From the NCBI RefSeq assembly GCF_900155615.1, contig NZ_FUHT01000004.1, forward strand, positions 310,001 through 374,000: a stretch of 64,000 nt of DNA, written 5' to 3'. This document shows, piece by piece, positions 1 to 8,206 of this stretch (the first letter of the stretch is position 1; the number at the start of each line of letters is the position of its first letter). The position numbers and the translations under genes are program-made. This stretch comes from Massiliimalia massiliensis. Its GTDB lineage: Bacteria; Bacillota; Clostridia; Oscillospirales; Ruminococcaceae. The notes below the pieces were generated by a model. The model was not told the DNA's origin. It saw nothing but the letters and a program-made list of their open reading frames with translations, and did no database searches.

Positions 1-435
1 TATGCGGCGGGAGACTGTGTCGAGAGCTTTGATATTACTACCGGACAGAATCGGGTTTTGGCGCTTCTCCCAAACGCTTACCTGCAGGGAGAAACGGCCG
101 GGCTTTTTATGGCCGGAAACGAACAGGAAAGTCTCCCGCTTTTCCCGATGAATGCGATGGGACTCATGGGGCTGCATATGATTACGGCCGGAAGCTATGA
201 GGGGGAGCCGATGCTGATTCAGGACGGAGATACCTACCAGAAATTGTTTATCAGGGACGGTGTGCTTAAAGGATATATCCTGATCGGCGATATCAAACGC
301 GCGGGAATTTATACGTCTTTGATCCGGGAGCAAACGCCGCTGGATGAAATTGAGTTTGAACAGATGAAGCTTCATCCGCAGCTCATCGCGTTATCCAAGC
401 AGAAACGGAAACAGGTTTTGGCACAGCCGCATTAA
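1..435 (+). CDS. FAD/NAD(P)-dependent oxidoreductase, C-terminal part (5' end outside window)
   Basis: The frame is open from base 1, so only the C-terminal 144 residues are present. The first visible residues, YAAGDC, match the second FAD-contact motif (a Gly-Asp near the C-terminus of pyridine nucleotide-disulphide oxidoreductases). The tail has the mixed beta-sheet character of the small domain that follows it in nitrite-reductase-like and rubredoxin-reductase-like flavoproteins. It ends 15 bases before a GXGXG glutamate-synthase-domain gene and upstream of glnA. In clostridia that order usually means the glutamate synthase built from separate domain genes, where the flavoprotein would supply electrons. 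The TTG at base 58 is not the start, because the domain clearly extends upstream. The specific electron partner is inferred from context. Confidence 0.8.
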   Translation, partial: YAAGDCVESFDITTGQNRVLALLPNAYLQGETAGLFMAGNEQESLPLFPMNAMGLMGLHMITAGSYEGEPMLIQDGDTYQKLFIRDGVLKGYILIGDIKRAGIYTSLIREQTPLDEIEFEQMKLHPQLIALSKQKRKQVLAQPH

Positions 436-450
436 AAGGGAGGACTGAAG

Positions 451-1173
451 ATGAAGATAGATGCACAGGGGCTTAGCTTTCAGGAACTGAACCGGCAGGT
501 GAAGCAAAGCGCTGACAGGAAAATAAAAATTCAGAACTGCTGCGGCCAGCGCTATATTGCCAGCGGGCTTGCGGATAAAGAACTGTCCATCGTCGGTGTG
601 CCGGGAAACGCGCTGGGCGCTTACCTGGACGGAACAGATATTTACGTGCAGGGAAATGTTCAGGACGCAACCGGGGATACTATGAACGCGGGCAACATCT
701 ATGTTAATGGGATGGCCGGGGACGCGACCGGCTATGCAATGCGCGGGGGAAGCATTTTTATTCATGGGGATACCGGCTACCGTACCGGAATCCATATGAA
801 GGAATACCAGGAGAAAAAACCGTTGATTGTAGTCGGCGGTGCGGCTGGAAGCTTTCTGGGCGAATACCAGGCCGGCGGCACGATTATCGTGCTGGGGCTT
901 CAGTCCGACGGGCAGGCGCCGGTTGGAAATTTCTGCGGCATGGGAATGCATGGCGGGAAAATCTATCTGAGGGGCGATTCTCTCCCGGCTGATCTCTCCG
1001 ACCGTCTGCTGCACAGAGTTGCCGGATTGGAGGATTTACAGGAAATCGAACCGGTATTAAAGCAGTTCTGCGAGCTGTTCCACGAGTCGATGCAGACCAT
1101 CTTGGAAAAGCCGTTTTATATTATCACACCAAACAGCAAAAACCCATACAAACAGCTTTATACAACCAACTAA
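451..1173 (+). CDS. GXGXG-motif protein (glutamate synthase alpha-subunit domain 3-like)
   Basis: A 240-residue protein made almost entirely of the right-handed beta-helix seen in the C-terminal domain of GltB. Glycine-rich turns repeat about every 20 residues (for example GNALGAYLDG, GDATGYAMRGG, GAAGSFLGEYQAGG, GMGMHGGKIYLRG). A full GltB is about 1,500 residues, so this is the stand-alone domain typical of clostridial split glutamate synthases. The helix is structural and couples the glutaminase and FMN domains in the holoenzyme. A GGGAGG site precedes the ATG. The gene sits between the flavoprotein and glnA in one apparent operon; the glutaminase and FMN domain genes would lie upstream of the window. 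Confidence 0.85.
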   Translation: MKIDAQGLSFQELNRQVKQSADRKIKIQNCCGQRYIASGLADKELSIVGVPGNALGAYLDGTDIYVQGNVQDATGDTMNAGNIYVNGMAGDATGYAMRGGSIFIHGDTGYRTGIHMKEYQEKKPLIVVGGAAGSFLGEYQAGGTIIVLGLQSDGQAPVGNFCGMGMHGGKIYLRGDSLPADLSDRLLHRVAGLEDLQEIEPVLKQFCELFHESMQTILEKPFYIITPNSKNPYKQLYTTN

Positions 1174-1194
1174 CTGGAAAGGGAAGGAAAAGGT

Positions 1195-2520
1195 ATGATG
1201 AACGATAGTATTTCGGAAGTGTTGCGGTTCGTCCAGGAGCATGACGTGAAATTTGTCCGTCTGGCGTTCTGCGATTTGCTGGGTGTGCAGAAGAATCTTT
1301 CTGTGCCGGCGACAGAGCTGCCGCGTATTTTTGAGTACGGCGCCTCCTTTGACGCGTCCGTAGTCGAGGGATTTGGTAATGTAGACCGTTCTGATCTTTT
1401 TCTTATGCCGGAATGTTCGACCCTGTCGATCCTGCCCTGGCGCCCGTCGCATGGCCGTGTGATGCGATTGTTCTGCAGCGTGAAGAATCCAGATGGAAGC
1501 GATTTTTTGGGAGACAGCCGCAACCTTTTAAAGCAGGCAGTGCAGCGCTGTGCTGATTTGGGGTATTTCTGCCGCATCGGGACAGAGTGCGAGTTTTATC
1601 TCTTCCGCACGAATGCGGATGGCAACCCGACAAGGGAGCCGTTTGACCATGGTACCTATTGTGACATTGCGCCGTTGGACAAGGGGGAAAATGTGCGGCG
1701 GGACATCTGCCTGACGCTGGAGGAGATGGAAATCCAGCCGGAAAGCTCCCACCACGAACGAGGCCCAGGACAGAATGAAATCGATTTTCGCTATTCCGAT
1801 CCGCTTTCTGCAGCAGACAACTTTATGACCTTTAAGTGGGTGGTCAAATCGATTGCAGCACAGAACGGTTTGTTTGCCTCCTTCCTGCCTAAGCCATTTT
1901 TGGACAATAGCGGAAATGGGATGCACATCAATCTTTCCCTGGCGAAGGGCGGGAAGAACCTGTTTAAGACCAGCGGGCCAGACCATTCGGAAAGCTCCGA
2001 AAGCTTTATCGCGGGAATTTTAGAGCGTGTGCCGGAAATCACAGCATTTTTAAACCCGCTGACCAACTCCTACCACCGTTTTGGGAATTACGAGGCGCCG
2101 AAATATGTGACTTGGTCGCACCAGAACCGATCGCAGTTGATCCGAATCCCAGCCTCTGTCGGGGAATACAGCCGGATGGAGCTGCGTTCACCGGACCCGG
2201 CCTGCAATCCTTACCTTGCGTTTGCGCTTCTAATCCATGCCGGTCTGGACGGGATTGAGCAGAAGCTTACCCTTACGCCGCCCTGCAACCAAAACCTTTA
2301 CGAGGCGGATGCTTATATCCGGGAGCATGGGATCCTCAGTCTGCCCGGCCAGCTTTCCGAGGCTTTGGAACTGGCGGCACAAAGTGAATTTGTCAGACGG
2401 GTTCTGCCGGAAGATACCCTGAGGAAATACCTGTTCTGCAAACGACGGGAATGGGAATGCTATGAGCAATCGAATAACCGTCATCAATTTGAAATGGATA
2501 CTTATTTTCATACGGTGTAA
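1195..2520 (+). CDS. glnA: Glutamine synthetase, type I
   Basis: This 441-residue protein has the GSI length and both domains: an N-terminal beta-grasp (about 1-110) and the catalytic barrel. Diagnostic motifs are ESSHHERGPGQNEIDF (about 182-197, metal and glutamate site), NGMHINLSL (ammonium/ATP site), NRSQLIRIP and RMELRSPDPACNPYLAFA. It makes glutamine from glutamate, ammonium and ATP in the cytoplasm. The ATGATG start has AAGGAAAAGG just upstream, and the first ATG is used here. The gene follows the glutamate-synthase domain gene by 21 bases and precedes an ANTAR regulator by 29, so it is probably one nitrogen-assimilation transcript. The HHERGPG box differs slightly from the commoner HHEVAPG, which fits a clostridial GSI branch. 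No adenylylation loop could be judged. Confidence 0.95.
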   Translation: MMNDSISEVLRFVQEHDVKFVRLAFCDLLGVQKNLSVPATELPRIFEYGASFDASVVEGFGNVDRSDLFLMPECSTLSILPWRPSHGRVMRLFCSVKNPDGSDFLGDSRNLLKQAVQRCADLGYFCRIGTECEFYLFRTNADGNPTREPFDHGTYCDIAPLDKGENVRRDICLTLEEMEIQPESSHHERGPGQNEIDFRYSDPLSAADNFMTFKWVVKSIAAQNGLFASFLPKPFLDNSGNGMHINLSLAKGGKNLFKTSGPDHSESSESFIAGILERVPEITAFLNPLTNSYHRFGNYEAPKYVTWSHQNRSQLIRIPASVGEYSRMELRSPDPACNPYLAFALLIHAGLDGIEQKLTLTPPCNQNLYEADAYIREHGILSLPGQLSEALELAAQSEFVRRVLPEDTLRKYLFCKRREWECYEQSNNRHQFEMDTYFHTV

Positions 2521-2549
2521 CAGGAGCGGAAACAGGAAAGACGGGTGAA

Positions 2550-3119
2550 GTGATGGAACGGGTATTGATCGTGTCCGGCAACCCAAAAGCAATGCAGGCC
2601 TTTTCGGAATTGGTTGTTTCCTGTATCTCGGCAGAGCTGTATTTCGCGGAAAGCTGTGGAGAAGCCAGACGGTATCTTGCCTCCCAGCAATTTTCGATCG
2701 TAATTATTGTAACGCCCTTTCCGGAGGAATTTGGATATGATTTAGCGAATGCTTGCCTACAGACAACGGCAGGTGTGATTTTGGTTGTCAAAAATGAATT
2801 AGAAACCGATATTTCTCACAAACTATGTGAAGATGGCATCTTTGTTTTTTCCGTCAGCATGGGAAAAAGAATGTTTTCCTACGCGCTTTATCTGATGCTG
2901 AGCCTGCATCATCGGCTGTCTGGCGGGACGCCGCAGGAGATGAAGCTGCAAAACCAGATCAAAGAGATCCGCCTGGTTGACCGGGCAAAATGTCTGCTGA
3001 TTCAGTATATGCAGATGACAGAACAGGAAGCGCATCGGTACATTGAAAAGAATGCGATGGATCGCAGGATGACCAAACGAGAGGTTGCAGAGGGGATTTT
3101 AAAGAAATTTGACCTATAA
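2550..3119 (+). CDS. ANTAR-domain response-regulator-like antiterminator
   Basis: A 189-residue protein with an N-terminal receiver-like fold (about 1-120) and a C-terminal three-helix ANTAR RNA-binding domain (about 130-188; key run RAKCLLIQYMQMTEQEAHRY). Family members bind paired hexaloop RNA hairpins and stop intrinsic terminators forming in nitrogen-gene leaders. The receiver looks dead: the N-terminal acidic pair is replaced by SGNPKA, and the expected phospho-Asp strand reads IVIIVTPFP with no Asp. This suggests control by protein contact or expression rather than phosphorylation. GTG 2550 has the better spacing from AGGAAAG; ATG 2553 is the alternative. Position after glnA is typical of clostridia and implies it regulates glnA or amt. 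Confidence 0.85.
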   Translation: MMERVLIVSGNPKAMQAFSELVVSCISAELYFAESCGEARRYLASQQFSIVIIVTPFPEEFGYDLANACLQTTAGVILVVKNELETDISHKLCEDGIFVFSVSMGKRMFSYALYLMLSLHHRLSGGTPQEMKLQNQIKEIRLVDRAKCLLIQYMQMTEQEAHRYIEKNAMDRRMTKREVAEGILKKFDL

Positions 3120-3138
3120 ATCAGAGGAGGGGTTATCA

Positions 3139-4233
3139 ATGTCACAGCAGATTTATCTGGTGTTGGAAAATGGGGAATATCTGGAAGGAAAAAGCTTCGG
3201 CGCACCGGTCAGTGAAGAGATACTGGGCGAGGTGGTTTTCACCACCGGCATGACGGGGTATCTGGAAACTCTGACCGACCCCAGCTACTATGGGCAGATC
3301 GTAGTCCAGACCTTCCCTTTAATCGGGAATTATGGAATTATTCCGGAAGATTTTGAGAGCAGGAATGTATTCCTCTCAGCGTATATTGTAAGAGAATGGT
3401 GTCAGAATCCTTCGAACTATCGGAGCGAGGGGAATCTTGACACCTTTTTTAAGGAAAAAAATATCCCTGGGCTTTATGATATCGACACTCGTTACCTGAC
3501 CAAGGTGATCCGGGAATACGGTGTAATGAATGGGAAGCTTACTACGAAAGCACCCCCTTATACCCAGGCGGAGATTGAATCGTTGAAGCAATCTCGGGTG
3601 CAGAAGGCAGTGGAGGCAGTCAGCCGTACGGAGCCGGAATATTACCCGGCGGAGAATGGCTGTTATGATGTTGTGCTGTGGGACTTTGGCGCAAAGCAGA
3701 ATATCATCCGCGAACTGAACCGGCGTGGCTGCAATGTGACGGCAGTACCCGCTATGTCGACAGCAGGGGAGATCATCGCGCTCCACCCGGATGGGATTAT
3801 GCTTTCCAACGGCCCTGGAGATCCTCAGGACAATCCTGGTGTGATTGAGGAGCTTAAAAAGGTATGCGGGGAAAACATCCCCACCTTTGGAATCTGTCTG
3901 GGACATCAATTGCTGGCTCTGTCGCAGGGCGCGAAAACCGGGAAGTTAAAATATGGGCATCGGGGCGCAAATCAGCCGGTAAAGGAAATGGATACCGGCC
4001 GCATTTATATGACCAGTCAGAATCACGGATATGCGGTTTTGTCGGAAACTCTGCCGCCCGATGCACAGATGAATTTTATGAACCTCAACGACAAGACCTG
4101 TGAAGGAGTCAGCTACCGGAATATGCCGGCGTTTTCTGTTCAGTTCCACCCGGAAGCATGTGCGGGGCCAAAGGATACGGAAATACTGTTTGACCGGTTT
4201 TTGAAGCTAATGTCTGATTACCGTGCCGGCTGA
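3139..4233 (+). CDS. carA: Carbamoyl-phosphate synthase small (glutaminase) subunit
   Basis: A 364-residue CarA with the usual N-terminal swivel domain and a C-terminal class I amidotransferase. Visible motifs are SNGPGDP, FGICLGHQLLALSQG with nucleophile Cys253, and FHPEAC for the catalytic His/Glu. It hydrolyses glutamine and passes ammonia to CarB for carbamoyl phosphate, feeding pyrimidines and arginine. ATG 3139 is chosen because GAGGAGGGG lies just upstream; a TTG thirty bases earlier lacks a site. No carB is adjacent (the next gene is dapF), so the large subunit must be elsewhere or this copy is nitrogen-regulated separately. Confidence 0.93.
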   Translation: MSQQIYLVLENGEYLEGKSFGAPVSEEILGEVVFTTGMTGYLETLTDPSYYGQIVVQTFPLIGNYGIIPEDFESRNVFLSAYIVREWCQNPSNYRSEGNLDTFFKEKNIPGLYDIDTRYLTKVIREYGVMNGKLTTKAPPYTQAEIESLKQSRVQKAVEAVSRTEPEYYPAENGCYDVVLWDFGAKQNIIRELNRRGCNVTAVPAMSTAGEIIALHPDGIMLSNGPGDPQDNPGVIEELKKVCGENIPTFGICLGHQLLALSQGAKTGKLKYGHRGANQPVKEMDTGRIYMTSQNHGYAVLSETLPPDAQMNFMNLNDKTCEGVSYRNMPAFSVQFHPEACAGPKDTEILFDRFLKLMSDYRAG

Positions 4234-4284
4234 GGATAGGCATGCAAATGGCGAAGGAGCCAATGAAAGGGGAGGCATGTGAAG

Positions 4285-5124
4285 ATGAAACTAAAATTCA
4301 CAAAAATGCATGGATGCGGGAACGACTATATTTATTTTGATTGCTTTGAGCAGGACATCAAAGATCCTGCCGAATTAAGCGTCCGGCTTTCCAAACCTCA
4401 TTTTGGGATCGGCGGGGATGGGATCATCCTAATCTGCCCTTCCCAAACTGCCGATGCAAAAATGAGAATTTTTAACCTTGACGGCAGCGAGGGGAAAATG
4501 TGCGGGAATGGAATCCGGTGCGTAGGGAAATATTTGTACGACAGCGGCCGGGTACAGAAAACGCCCATTGCAGTGGAAACTCTCAGTGGGATGAAACTCC
4601 TGCATTTAACAGTTGAGCAGGGCGCGGTCGCTTCTGTAGCGGTTGAGATGGGAAAGGCTGAATTTTCCCCGGAGAAAATTCCCGCCCGGCTGGAAGGCAC
4701 GGAAATTGTGGCGCGGAAGGTTGAGATTGGCGGCAGGGAGGAAACGGTTACCTGCGTTTCGATGGGAAATCCCCACTGTGTGGTGTTCCGCGATGACATA
4801 GAGAGCCTTGACCTGGAAGAAGAGGGAAAACGGTTTGAACACCATCCGATTTTTCCGGAAGGAGTTAATACGGAATTTGTGCGGGTAGTCAATCCCCGCC
4901 TGCTTCAGATGCGGGTCTGGGAACGCGGAAGCGGCGAAACCCTGGCCTGCGGAACCGGCGCCTGTGCGGCAGCCGCAGCGGCAGTAAAAAACGGTTATTC
5001 CCCGTCCGGAACGCCGATCACGGTACAGCTTCTTGGCGGAAGCCTGGACATTAACTATACGGAAGAAACCGTCTGGATGACAGGCGAGGCAAAAACAGTC
5101 TTTACAGGGGAGGTAGATGTCTAA
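4285..5124 (+). CDS. dapF: Diaminopimelate epimerase
   Basis: About 279 residues, the family length. It interconverts LL- and meso-diaminopimelate for lysine and peptidoglycan. The two catalytic cysteines sit in the paired halves KMCGNGIRC and [15 protein letters not shown]. The N-terminus [16 protein letters not shown] is the family signature. ATG 4285 is preferred over GTG 4279 because GGGGAGG ends nine bases before it. The stop overlaps the pyrG start (TAATG), so translation is probably coupled. The substrate LL-DAP would come from the dapL product encoded two genes downstream. Confidence 0.95.
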   Translation: MKLKFTKMHGCGNDYIYFDCFEQDIKDPAELSVRLSKPHFGIGGDGIILICPSQTADAKMRIFNLDGSEGKMCGNGIRCVGKYLYDSGRVQKTPIAVETLSGMKLLHLTVEQGAVASVAVEMGKAEFSPEKIPARLEGTEIVARKVEIGGREETVTCVSMGNPHCVVFRDDIESLDLEEEGKRFEHHPIFPEGVNTEFVRVVNPRLLQMRVWERGSGETLACGTGACAAAAAAVKNGYSPSGTPITVQLLGGSLDINYTEETVWMTGEAKTVFTGEVDV

Positions 5125-6752
5125 TGGCGAAATACATTTTTGTGACCGGAGGGGTTGTGTCCGGGCTTGGGAAAGGAATTACGGCGGCTTCTCTAGGGCG
5201 GTTGTTAAAGTCCAGGGGCTTTAAAATTGCTGCACAGAAGCTGGATCCTTATATTAACGTCGATCCCGGCACCATGAGCCCTTATCAGCACGGGGAAGTG
5301 TTCGTGACAGAGGACGGTGCAGAAACTGACTTGGATCTCGGGCATTACGAACGGTTTATTGACGAAAACCTCAACCAGTTTTCCAACCTGACAACCGGAA
5401 AGGTCTACTGGAATGTGCTGAAAAAAGAGCGGCGCGGAGAATATCTGGGGGAGACCATACAGGTCATTCCTCACATCACCAATGAAATCAAGTCGTTTAT
5501 TTATTCCGTACAGAAAAAGACGCAGGCCGATATTGTGATAACGGAAATTGGCGGAACGACCGGAGATATCGAATCCCAGCCGTTTTTGGAGGCAATCCGG
5601 CAGGTGTCTCATGAAATCGGGAGAGAAAACTGCCTGTTCATCCATGTGACGCTGATCCCTTACTTGAAATCCTCCGGCGAGCATAAGTCAAAACCGACTC
5701 AGCACTCGGTAAAAGAGCTGCAGTCCTTTGGCATTATGCCGGATATCATTGTCGCCCGATGCGACGAGCCGGTGGAAGGGTCTGTGCTGAAAAAGATCGC
5801 GCTGTTCTGCAATGTGAAGGAGGACTGTGTAATCGAAAACCTGACCCTCCCGGTATTGTACCAGGCGCCGATGATGCTGGAGGAGGCTGGACTTGCCAGG
5901 ATTGCCATGCGGGAGCTCTCTCTTTCTGAAGCGATCCACAAAAAGGATCTCACCGAATGGGAGCAGATGCTGCGGCGTATTGAAAACAGCCATCAGACTG
6001 TCAAAATTGCCCTGGTCGGGAAATATGTCAGGCTGCACGACTCCTATCTGTCCGTTGCAGAGGCGCTAAGCCATGGGGGATGGGAGAACGGCGCAAAGGT
6101 AGAGATCGATTGGGTCGACAGCGAGCAGGTTAAGCCGGATACAGTAGAGGAGCTGCTTGGAAAAGCAGACGGCGTGATCCTTCCGGGCGGCTTTGGCAAC
6201 CGCGGAATTGAAGGGATGATCCTCTCTGCGCAGTATGCAAGGGAACGCAAGGTTCCTTATTTCGGAATCTGTCTTGGGATGCAGATTGCTGCCATTGAAT
6301 TTGCGCGGAATGTGCTGGGCTGGAAGGATGCAAACTCCAGGGAATTTGCTCCGGACGGCGCGCGTTGTGTAATCGACCTGATGCCCGACCAGCAGGGCAA
6401 TATCCCGAAGGGCGGGACAATGCGGCTGGGCGCATATCCCTGCCATGTGAAGGAGGGTACAATCCTCGAACGCGCTTACGGGCAGAAGGATGTCGAGGAA
6501 AGGCACCGCCACCGGTATGAGTTTCATAACGAGTACCGGGACCTGTATGAAGCGGAGCAGGTGGTGTTTTCTGGATTGTCTCCGGACGGACGGTTGGTGG
6601 AGGCAATGGAAATTCCCGCGCATCCCTTTTATATCGGTGTACAGTATCATCCGGAATTTAAAAGCCGTCCCAACCGAGCGCACCCCATCTTCCGCGAATT
6701 TATCCGCGCCGCGCTGGAAAAACGTGGCGTGAAGGACACATTCCGGGATTGA
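5124..6752 (+). CDS. pyrG: CTP synthase
   Basis: A 542-residue protein with the normal two-domain layout. The N-terminal amidoligase domain opens with [14 protein letters not shown] (P-loop) and carries the [12 protein letters not shown] loop. The C-terminal glutaminase domain has [15 protein letters not shown] with nucleophile Cys383 and YHPEFKSRP for the His/Glu pair. It makes CTP from UTP with ATP and glutamine. Its ATG overlaps the dapF stop by one base. No separate leader or attenuator is present, unlike the Bacillus pyrG leader, so it depends on upstream transcription in this run of genes. Confidence 0.97.
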   Translation: MAKYIFVTGGVVSGLGKGITAASLGRLLKSRGFKIAAQKLDPYINVDPGTMSPYQHGEVFVTEDGAETDLDLGHYERFIDENLNQFSNLTTGKVYWNVLKKERRGEYLGETIQVIPHITNEIKSFIYSVQKKTQADIVITEIGGTTGDIESQPFLEAIRQVSHEIGRENCLFIHVTLIPYLKSSGEHKSKPTQHSVKELQSFGIMPDIIVARCDEPVEGSVLKKIALFCNVKEDCVIENLTLPVLYQAPMMLEEAGLARIAMRELSLSEAIHKKDLTEWEQMLRRIENSHQTVKIALVGKYVRLHDSYLSVAEALSHGGWENGAKVEIDWVDSEQVKPDTVEELLGKADGVILPGGFGNRGIEGMILSAQYARERKVPYFGICLGMQIAAIEFARNVLGWKDANSREFAPDGARCVIDLMPDQQGNIPKGGTMRLGAYPCHVKEGTILERAYGQKDVEERHRHRYEFHNEYRDLYEAEQVVFSGLSPDGRLVEAMEIPAHPFYIGVQYHPEFKSRPNRAHPIFREFIRAALEKRGVKDTFRD

Positions 6753-6782
6753 TGGTTTCAGACAGGGAGGATTGTGATTCAT

Positions 6783-7964
6783 ATGAAAATAAATCAGAAT
6801 TATTTGAGCTTGCAGGAAAGCTATCTTTTTTCTACGATTGCCAAGAGGGTTTCGGAATATTCAGCAGCCCATCCAGATGCGGCGGTTATCCGGCTTGGGA
6901 TCGGGGATGTTACCCGCCCGTTATGCCCGGCTGTGATCGAGGCGTTCCATGAGGGAATTGAGGAACAGGGAAAGGCGGAAACCTTCCATGGTTATGGCCC
7001 GGAACAGGGCTATGGCTTCCTGAGGGAAGCAATTCGGAACTATTATGAAGCTTTTGGTGTAGCTCTGTCCACAGAAGAAATTTTTGTGAGCGACGGGGCC
7101 AAAAGCGATGTCGGCAACATTCTCGATCTTTTTGACCGGGAGAATACCGTGCTGATCCCTGATCCGGTTTATCCGGTTTACTGCGATACCAATCTGATGG
7201 ACGGGCGGAAGATCGTCTATCTTGACGCGTCAAAGGAAAACGGATTTTTGCCCATGCCCGAAGAAAGCCGGCGGGCGGATCTTATTTATCTATGCTCCCC
7301 CAATAATCCGACCGGCGCGGTCTATTCCCGGGAACAGCTGCAGGCATGGGTGGACTATGCCCGGAAACAGGAAGCGGTGATTTTGTTCGACGCAGCGTAT
7401 GAAGCGTTTGTGAGGGATCCGGATCTTCCGCGCAGTATCTTTGAGATCAGCGGGGCGGAAGAATGTGCGGTTGAATTTTGCTCACTCTCCAAAACGGCTG
7501 GCTTTACAGGAACCAGATGCGGCTATACCATTGTTCCGTCTGCACTGAAACGGAATGGGGCTTCATTGCAAAAGATGTGGCTGCGCCGGCAGACGACCAA
7601 ATTTAACGGAGTTTCCTATCCGGTACAGAAAGCGGCTGCCGCAGTATTTTCTACACAGGGGCAGATACAGTGCCGGGAAAATCTCGCGGTTTATCAGGAA
7701 AACGCAAGGCTGATTTCCGATACGCTGACAAGGCTCGGCATCTGGCACGTAGGGGGAAAAAATTCGCCCTATATCTGGCTGCAATGTCCGGACGGGATGG
7801 ATTCCTGGGCATTTTTTGACCATCTCTTGAATAATATCCATGTTGTCGGGACGCCTGGAAGCGGCTTTGGAAAGAATGGAGAGGGCTTTTTCCGTTTGAC
7901 TTCCTTTGCGACGCAGGAGGCGACCAAGGAAGCGATGAAACGCCTGGAAAAGCTGTATCAATAA
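6783..7964 (+). CDS. dapL: LL-diaminopimelate aminotransferase
   Basis: A 393-residue fold-type I PLP aminotransferase. It makes LL-DAP directly from tetrahydrodipicolinate and glutamate, bypassing the succinyl or acetyl steps. The N-terminus MKINQNYLSLQESYLFSTI and the GIGDVTRPL segment are DapL hallmarks. The PLP lysine is Lys237 in SLSKTAGFTGTRCGY, and SPNNPTGAVY holds the cofactor-contact Asn. ATG 6783 matches the family N-terminus; GTG 6774 is nearer the AGGGAGG site but would add three extra residues. Clustering with dapF gives the last two steps to meso-DAP side by side. Confidence 0.94.
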   Translation: MKINQNYLSLQESYLFSTIAKRVSEYSAAHPDAAVIRLGIGDVTRPLCPAVIEAFHEGIEEQGKAETFHGYGPEQGYGFLREAIRNYYEAFGVALSTEEIFVSDGAKSDVGNILDLFDRENTVLIPDPVYPVYCDTNLMDGRKIVYLDASKENGFLPMPEESRRADLIYLCSPNNPTGAVYSREQLQAWVDYARKQEAVILFDAAYEAFVRDPDLPRSIFEISGAEECAVEFCSLSKTAGFTGTRCGYTIVPSALKRNGASLQKMWLRRQTTKFNGVSYPVQKAAAAVFSTQGQIQCRENLAVYQENARLISDTLTRLGIWHVGGKNSPYIWLQCPDGMDSWAFFDHLLNNIHVVGTPGSGFGKNGEGFFRLTSFATQEATKEAMKRLEKLYQ

Positions 7965-8065
7965 AAGAATTTTATAATATCCTGCAAAAACAAGAGGGTT
8001 TTTTGAAACATCTTTATTAAAATGGTAAAAAATGCAGGAAACAGAAAGTAATATTTCATTTTCTC

Positions 8066-8093
8066 TTGACAAATTATTCATATCTGCTATAAT
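8066..8093 (+). promoter_or_regulatory. Sigma-A promoter of the amt leader
   Basis: TTGACA at 8066-8071 and TATAAT at 8088-8093 are both perfect consensus hexamers, 16 bases apart. Transcription should begin near 8100, only about nine bases before the intrinsic terminator hairpin. No comparably good promoter is visible between the terminator and amt. Confidence 0.8.
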
Positions 8094-8108
8094 AAAGACA
8101 AGAAAAGC

Positions 8109-8149
8109 AAAGGTGCTGTGATCAGGGATCACAGCACCTTTCTTTTTAT
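8109..8149 (+). terminator. Intrinsic terminator in the dapL-amt interval (possible attenuator)
   Basis: Perfect 15-bp stem (8109-8123 with 8127-8141), a three-base AGG loop and a T-rich tract. It could end the dapL transcript. Because it lies right after a consensus promoter, it would also stop that transcript after about 45 bases unless something lets polymerase through. The three-base loop does not show the hexaloop pattern expected of an ANTAR target. Confidence 0.85.
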
Positions 8150-8163
8150 GCTTATACCAGGCG

Positions 8164-8181
8164 AATACATGGCCATGTATT
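8164..8181 (+). promoter_or_regulatory. 18-bp perfect palindrome, candidate operator upstream of amt
   Basis: AATACATGGCCATGTATT reads the same on both strands and has no loop, so it fits a dimeric DNA-binding protein better than an RNA hairpin. It lies between the leader terminator and the GGAGGG ribosome site of amt. No regulator is assigned. Confidence 0.55.
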
Positions 8182-8206
8182 TCACATTATGGTTTTGGAG
8201 GGACAA

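Noticed and set aside
8109-8149. ANTAR dual-hexaloop target in the amt leader
   Set aside because: The terminator loop is three bases and no upstream hexaloop hairpin was found, so a standard ANTAR site is not supported.
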